Assembly (NCBI RefSeq): GCF_000381885.1
Contig: NZ_KB907210.1
Location: 568,104-632,103, forward strand
Origin: Actinomadura atramentaria DSM 43919
GTDB taxonomy: Bacteria > Actinomycetota > Actinomycetes > Streptosporangiales > Streptosporangiaceae
DNA: 64,000 bases
Reading direction: 5' to 3'
Shown here: positions 61,408 through 64,000 of the stretch, piece after piece
How positions within the stretch are numbered: position 1 is the first letter of the stretch
Layout: each line of letters opens with the position of its first letter
Made by a program: the position numbers and the translations under genes
Notes under the pieces: generated by a model
Databases searched by the model: none
What the model was told of the DNA's origin: nothing
Seen by the model: the letters and a program-made list of their open reading frames with translations, nothing else

Positions 61408-62136
61408 CTAATGTCGGGGTCGGACGCCCGAGCCCGCCTCGGCCTCGGCCTCCGCCTCGGCCAGCCAGGCGAGGTACCACGCGCCGAACGTCGTGCGGCC
61501 GCCGTCCTCGGCGGCGCGCGGGGCGAGGTCGTCGTAGTCGGCGCGCGGGTCCGTCCAGACGGTGCCGCGCTCGGGGCCGCTCACGACGAGCCATTCGCGC
61601 TGCGCGCAGCCGTGGTGGCAGAGGCAGATGGCGCCGACGGTGCGCTCGTTCGTCCACAGGACGTCCTCCAGGCGCGTGCGCCACGCCTCGTACGCCGCGT
61701 CGAAGGACTCGGCGTCGGGGAAGTCCTCCTCGTCGGGTTGGCCGGCGTGGAGGGCCGCCAGCCCGTCGACGGGTTCGGGGAACGGTTCGCGCAGCCGCGC
61801 GGTCTCCGTCATGTCGGCGCCGTCGCCCTCCCAGTGCCAGCCGTCCGGCCCGCGCCGCAGCGGGAAGATCCCGTAGGACGGCCCCGCCCCGCCGCGCCCG
61901 GCGCGCAGCAGGAAGCCCCGGTAGTCCTCGGGCAGCCCGACGCCGAGCTGCGCTTCCAGTTCAGCGAGTTCCGCACCGCTGAGCGGCGGTTCGAGGACGA
62001 ATCCGTGCGCGCCCGCCCCGAACACCTTTACCGCGCCGGGGTGTTCGGCGAGCGCCGCGACGCGGGCGGCGACGTTCTCCCAGTCGATGTCCACGGCGGC
62101 GACCGTAGCCGCCGCCTCGGACACTTCGCAGGACAT
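61408..62136 (-). CDS. SMI1/KNR4-family protein
   Basis: 242 aa (GTG 62094 is an alternative start). SMI1/KNR4 landmarks: LSGAELAELEAQLGVGLPEDYRGFLLRAGRGG and YGIFPL. Such proteins are often immunity or regulatory partners of nuclease toxins, but no toxin gene is visible beside it. It precedes dnaG by 11 bp, so it may be cotranscribed. Confidence 0.88.
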   Translation of the reverse strand: MSCEVSEAAATVAAVDIDWENVAARVAALAEHPGAVKVFGAGAHGFVLEPPLSGAELAELEAQLGVGLPEDYRGFLLRAGRGGAGPSYGIFPLRRGPDGWHWEGDGADMTETARLREPFPEPVDGLAALHAGQPDEEDFPDAESFDAAYEAWRTRLEDVLWTNERTVGAICLCHHGCAQREWLVVSGPERGTVWTDPRADYDDLAPRAAEDGGRTTFGAWYLAWLAEAEAEAEAGSGVRPRH

Positions 62137-62186
62137 GGGCTGGATTGCGAGAATGTTGCCGTACCCCGGTGACGTACGGTGCTGGA

Positions 62187-63089
62187 ATGAAGGCTGTGCG
62201 GTTTGGGCGGTTCGGTGGGCCGGAAGTGCTGGAGATCGTTGATCTGCCGGAGCCGCACGCGGGGGCCGGTGAGGTTCGGGTCGCGGTGCGGGCGGCGGGC
62301 GTCAATCCGAGCGACTGGAAGAAGCGGCGGGGGTTGATGGACCCGGAGCTGCCGCAGACGCTCGGATACGAGGCGGCGGGTGTCGTCGATGAACTCGGCG
62401 AGGGGGTCTCGGACGTCGCGGTCGGGGATCGCGTGTTCGGGTTTTCCACAGGCGGGGCCGCGCAGGCGGAGTTCGCGGTGCTCGCGTACTACGCTCCCGT
62501 TCCGCCGTCGCTCGGCTTCGCGGAGGCCGCCGCGATCCCGGCCGCGCTCGAGACGGCGACGCGGGCGCTCGACCAGCTCGGCGTCGGGAGCGGCGCGACG
62601 CTGCTCGTCAACGGCGCGTCCGGGAGCGTCGGGAGTGCGGCCGTGCAGCTCGCCGTGGCGCGCGGCGCGCGGGTGATCGGCACCGCCGGTCCCGCGAACC
62701 ATGAGTACCTGCGCGAGCTGGGGGCCGAGGCCGTCGCGTACGGCGAGGGCATGGCCGGGCGGGTCCGCGCGCTCGCGCCGGACGGCGTCGATCTCGCGCT
62801 GGACGTCGCCGGGAGCGGCGTGCTGCCCGAACTCGTCCAGCTCGCGGGCGGCGCGGAGAACGTGCTGACCGTCGCGGACTTCGCGGGCTCCCAGGAGCAC
62901 GGCGTGCGGTTCAGCCGGGGGGACGCCGGACGCGCCGTCCACGCGCTCGGCGAGGTCGGCGCGCTGGTCGAGGCGGGGCGGTTCGCGCTGCCGGTCGCGC
63001 GGACGTTCCCGCTCGCCGACGTCGCGGACGCGCACCGCGCCGGGGAGAGCGGCGGCGCGCGCGGCAAGCTCGTCCTCGTCGTCGGCTGA
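62187..63089 (+). CDS. Zinc-type alcohol dehydrogenase-like / quinone oxidoreductase (MDR)
   Basis: 300 aa, ATG 62187. MDR landmarks: GroES-like N-terminus (MKAVRFGRFGGPEVLEIVDLPEP), NPSDWKKR, LGYEAAGVVDELGEGV and the Rossmann NGASGSVGSAAVQLA. There are no catalytic zinc Cys ligands, so it is probably an NADPH-dependent quinone or enone reductase. It is divergent from the SMI1 gene. Confidence 0.94.
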   Translation: MKAVRFGRFGGPEVLEIVDLPEPHAGAGEVRVAVRAAGVNPSDWKKRRGLMDPELPQTLGYEAAGVVDELGEGVSDVAVGDRVFGFSTGGAAQAEFAVLAYYAPVPPSLGFAEAAAIPAALETATRALDQLGVGSGATLLVNGASGSVGSAAVQLAVARGARVIGTAGPANHEYLRELGAEAVAYGEGMAGRVRALAPDGVDLALDVAGSGVLPELVQLAGGAENVLTVADFAGSQEHGVRFSRGDAGRAVHALGEVGALVEAGRFALPVARTFPLADVADAHRAGESGGARGKLVLVVG

Positions 63090-63258
63090 CGGCTGGCCAC
63101 ATCCGGCACGGGCCGCGCGGGATCACGGTGAACACCGTCTTCCCTGGCCTGGCGGGGTGTGACGTAGGACACACACTCGAACTCAAGATCAAATAGCGGC
63201 GACTAAACCGGGTGGAACCGCCGCAAGGCGGTCCGGCAGAACCACCCGAGAGGATTCC

Positions 63259-63654
63259 ATGACCGCATTCAAGCGCGCGCGACGCCTCGCCGCCGCCGCG
63301 ACCCTGACCGTGGCCGCTCCCCTGACCGCCGTCGTCGGCCTCGGCACCCCCGCCAGCGCGGACTCCCAGCACTGCCCGATCACGTTCCACTGGAACGGCC
63401 ACGGCAACATCTCCAGCACGCTGTGGACGGACGCCAACCTCTGCGGCCGCCCGACCCGCATCAAGATCACCTGCCGGACGCCGGTCTCCGGCCGCACGGT
63501 ACGCGGGAACACCGTCAAGAAGGGCGCCAGCAAGGCGACGTGCAATGCGGCGGTGCTGGAGGGGCCGTCCGGCACGGCGTACTTCGAGTACCAGGTCAGC
63601 GGCAAGTGGTGGTCGGTGCCGGTCTACAAGGGATCAACGACGTTCTACACCTGA
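63259..63654 (+). CDS. Small secreted protein
   Basis: 131 aa with a signal peptide ending ASA-D (about residue 34). The mature ~97 residues carry four Cys (HCPIT, LCGRP, ITCRT, TCNAA), likely two disulfides, plus aromatic strands near the C-terminus (FEYQVSGKWWSVPVY). No family is recognised. An extracellular ligand-binding or structural role is possible. Confidence 0.7.
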   Translation: MTAFKRARRLAAAATLTVAAPLTAVVGLGTPASADSQHCPITFHWNGHGNISSTLWTDANLCGRPTRIKITCRTPVSGRTVRGNTVKKGASKATCNAAVLEGPSGTAYFEYQVSGKWWSVPVYKGSTTFYT

Positions 63655-63691
63655 TCGCCCCGCACACCGGATAAAGACCTAGTATCCAGGT

Positions 63692-64000
63692 GTGAATGAA
63701 TGGGAATCGAGCGCCCAGGTGTCCGCCCTCGTCCCCCGGCCCGAGCGGTCGGCGGTCGCCGTCGCCCCGCCCGGGGACGGGGACGGGCACTGGGCGGGCG
63801 CGCCGAGCGCCGTCGCGCACGACGGGGCCGTCTACCTCGCCTACCGGCTGCGGCGGCCGCTCGACGCGGGGCGCGGGTACGCGGTCGTGGTGGCCCGGTC
63901 GGCGGACGGCGAGCGGTTCGCGCCACTGCTGACCGTCCGCAAGGAGGAGCTGGGCTGCGAGTCGCTGGAGCGGCCCGCGCTCGTCCGCACGCCGGACGGC
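63692..64000 (+). CDS. Beta-propeller glycosidase-like protein, 3' truncated by window end
   Basis: The GTG 63692 frame stays open for 103 codons to the window edge. The sequence HWAGAPSAVAHDGAVYLAYRLRR ... VVARSADGERFAPLL resembles blades of GH43/GH32- or sialidase-like five-bladed propellers, with the Asp-box-like RSADG. There is no signal peptide at the start. The family assignment needs the missing remainder. Confidence 0.6.
   Translation, partial: MNEWESSAQVSALVPRPERSAVAVAPPGDGDGHWAGAPSAVAHDGAVYLAYRLRRPLDAGRGYAVVVARSADGERFAPLLTVRKEELGCESLERPALVRTPDG

Overview
This is a very GC-rich, gene-dense actinobacterial chromosome segment with third codon positions mostly G or C, many GTG/TTG starts and 4-nt stop/start overlaps. 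The mix of gene families points to Streptosporangiales, plausibly Thermomonosporaceae (an Actinomadura-like organism). These families include two XRE/DUF397 units, small WW-rich and FPGHRIWRS-type proteins, an LprG/P55-like pair, DmdR/IdeR-type iron boxes, a dnaG-sigma70 pair and a TerD cluster. The genus is an inference; no rRNA is present.

Layout. (1) 0-3.9 kb: a tightly coupled four-gene operon of NUDIX/wHTH, J-like/pseudokinase, vWA and a divergent PurA-like enzyme. (2) 4.3-6.6 kb: an XRE regulator followed by six tandem DUF397 genes with a near-exact 238-bp period. (3) 6.7-19 kb: ordinary metabolism, regulators, a tRNA with a CAT anticodon, an LprG-like lipoprotein with a P55-like exporter, and a DHA2 exporter with a MarR regulator. 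(4) 19.2-24 kb: a ferric-siderophore ABC system under an iron box. (5) 24-31.4 kb: an accessory region. It holds two degenerate type I-E-like CRISPR repeat pairs, an HTH-TPR regulator divergent from a candidate RiPP locus (48-aa peptide, Asn-synthetase-like enzyme, GNAT), a DUF397 protein with internally repeated motifs, a second XRE/DUF397 pair and a 15-bp tandem repeat. (6) 31.4-44.2 kb: secreted proteins, GH15 with an LLM oxidoreductase, a GntR/bicupin pair, other enzymes, tRNA-Asn and a GH63-like hydrolase. (7) 44.2-53.4 kb: a tellurium-resistance-type stress region. It has three TerD paralogues with a DUF475/TerC-like protein, then an HpcH/PRTase/StiP/HAD biosynthetic operon, and a divergent coiled-coil gene. 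(8) 53.4-56.2 kb: a 140-bp direct repeat and an iron-box-controlled EfeO-EfeB pair. (9) 56.3-64 kb: YbjQ-like, a membrane protein, sigma70, dnaG, SMI1/KNR4, an oxidoreductase, a secreted protein and a truncated beta-propeller-like ORF.

Themes. Iron handling appears twice, each time with an iron box. Nucleotide-related chemistry coupled to vWA/TerD stress proteins also appears twice, at 0-4 kb and 44-52 kb. The best candidates for something undescribed are the PurA-like operon, whose enzyme has lost the aspartate loop of true PurA, the minimal Asn-synthetase/GNAT peptide locus at 24.5-28.4 kb, and the DUF397 expansions.
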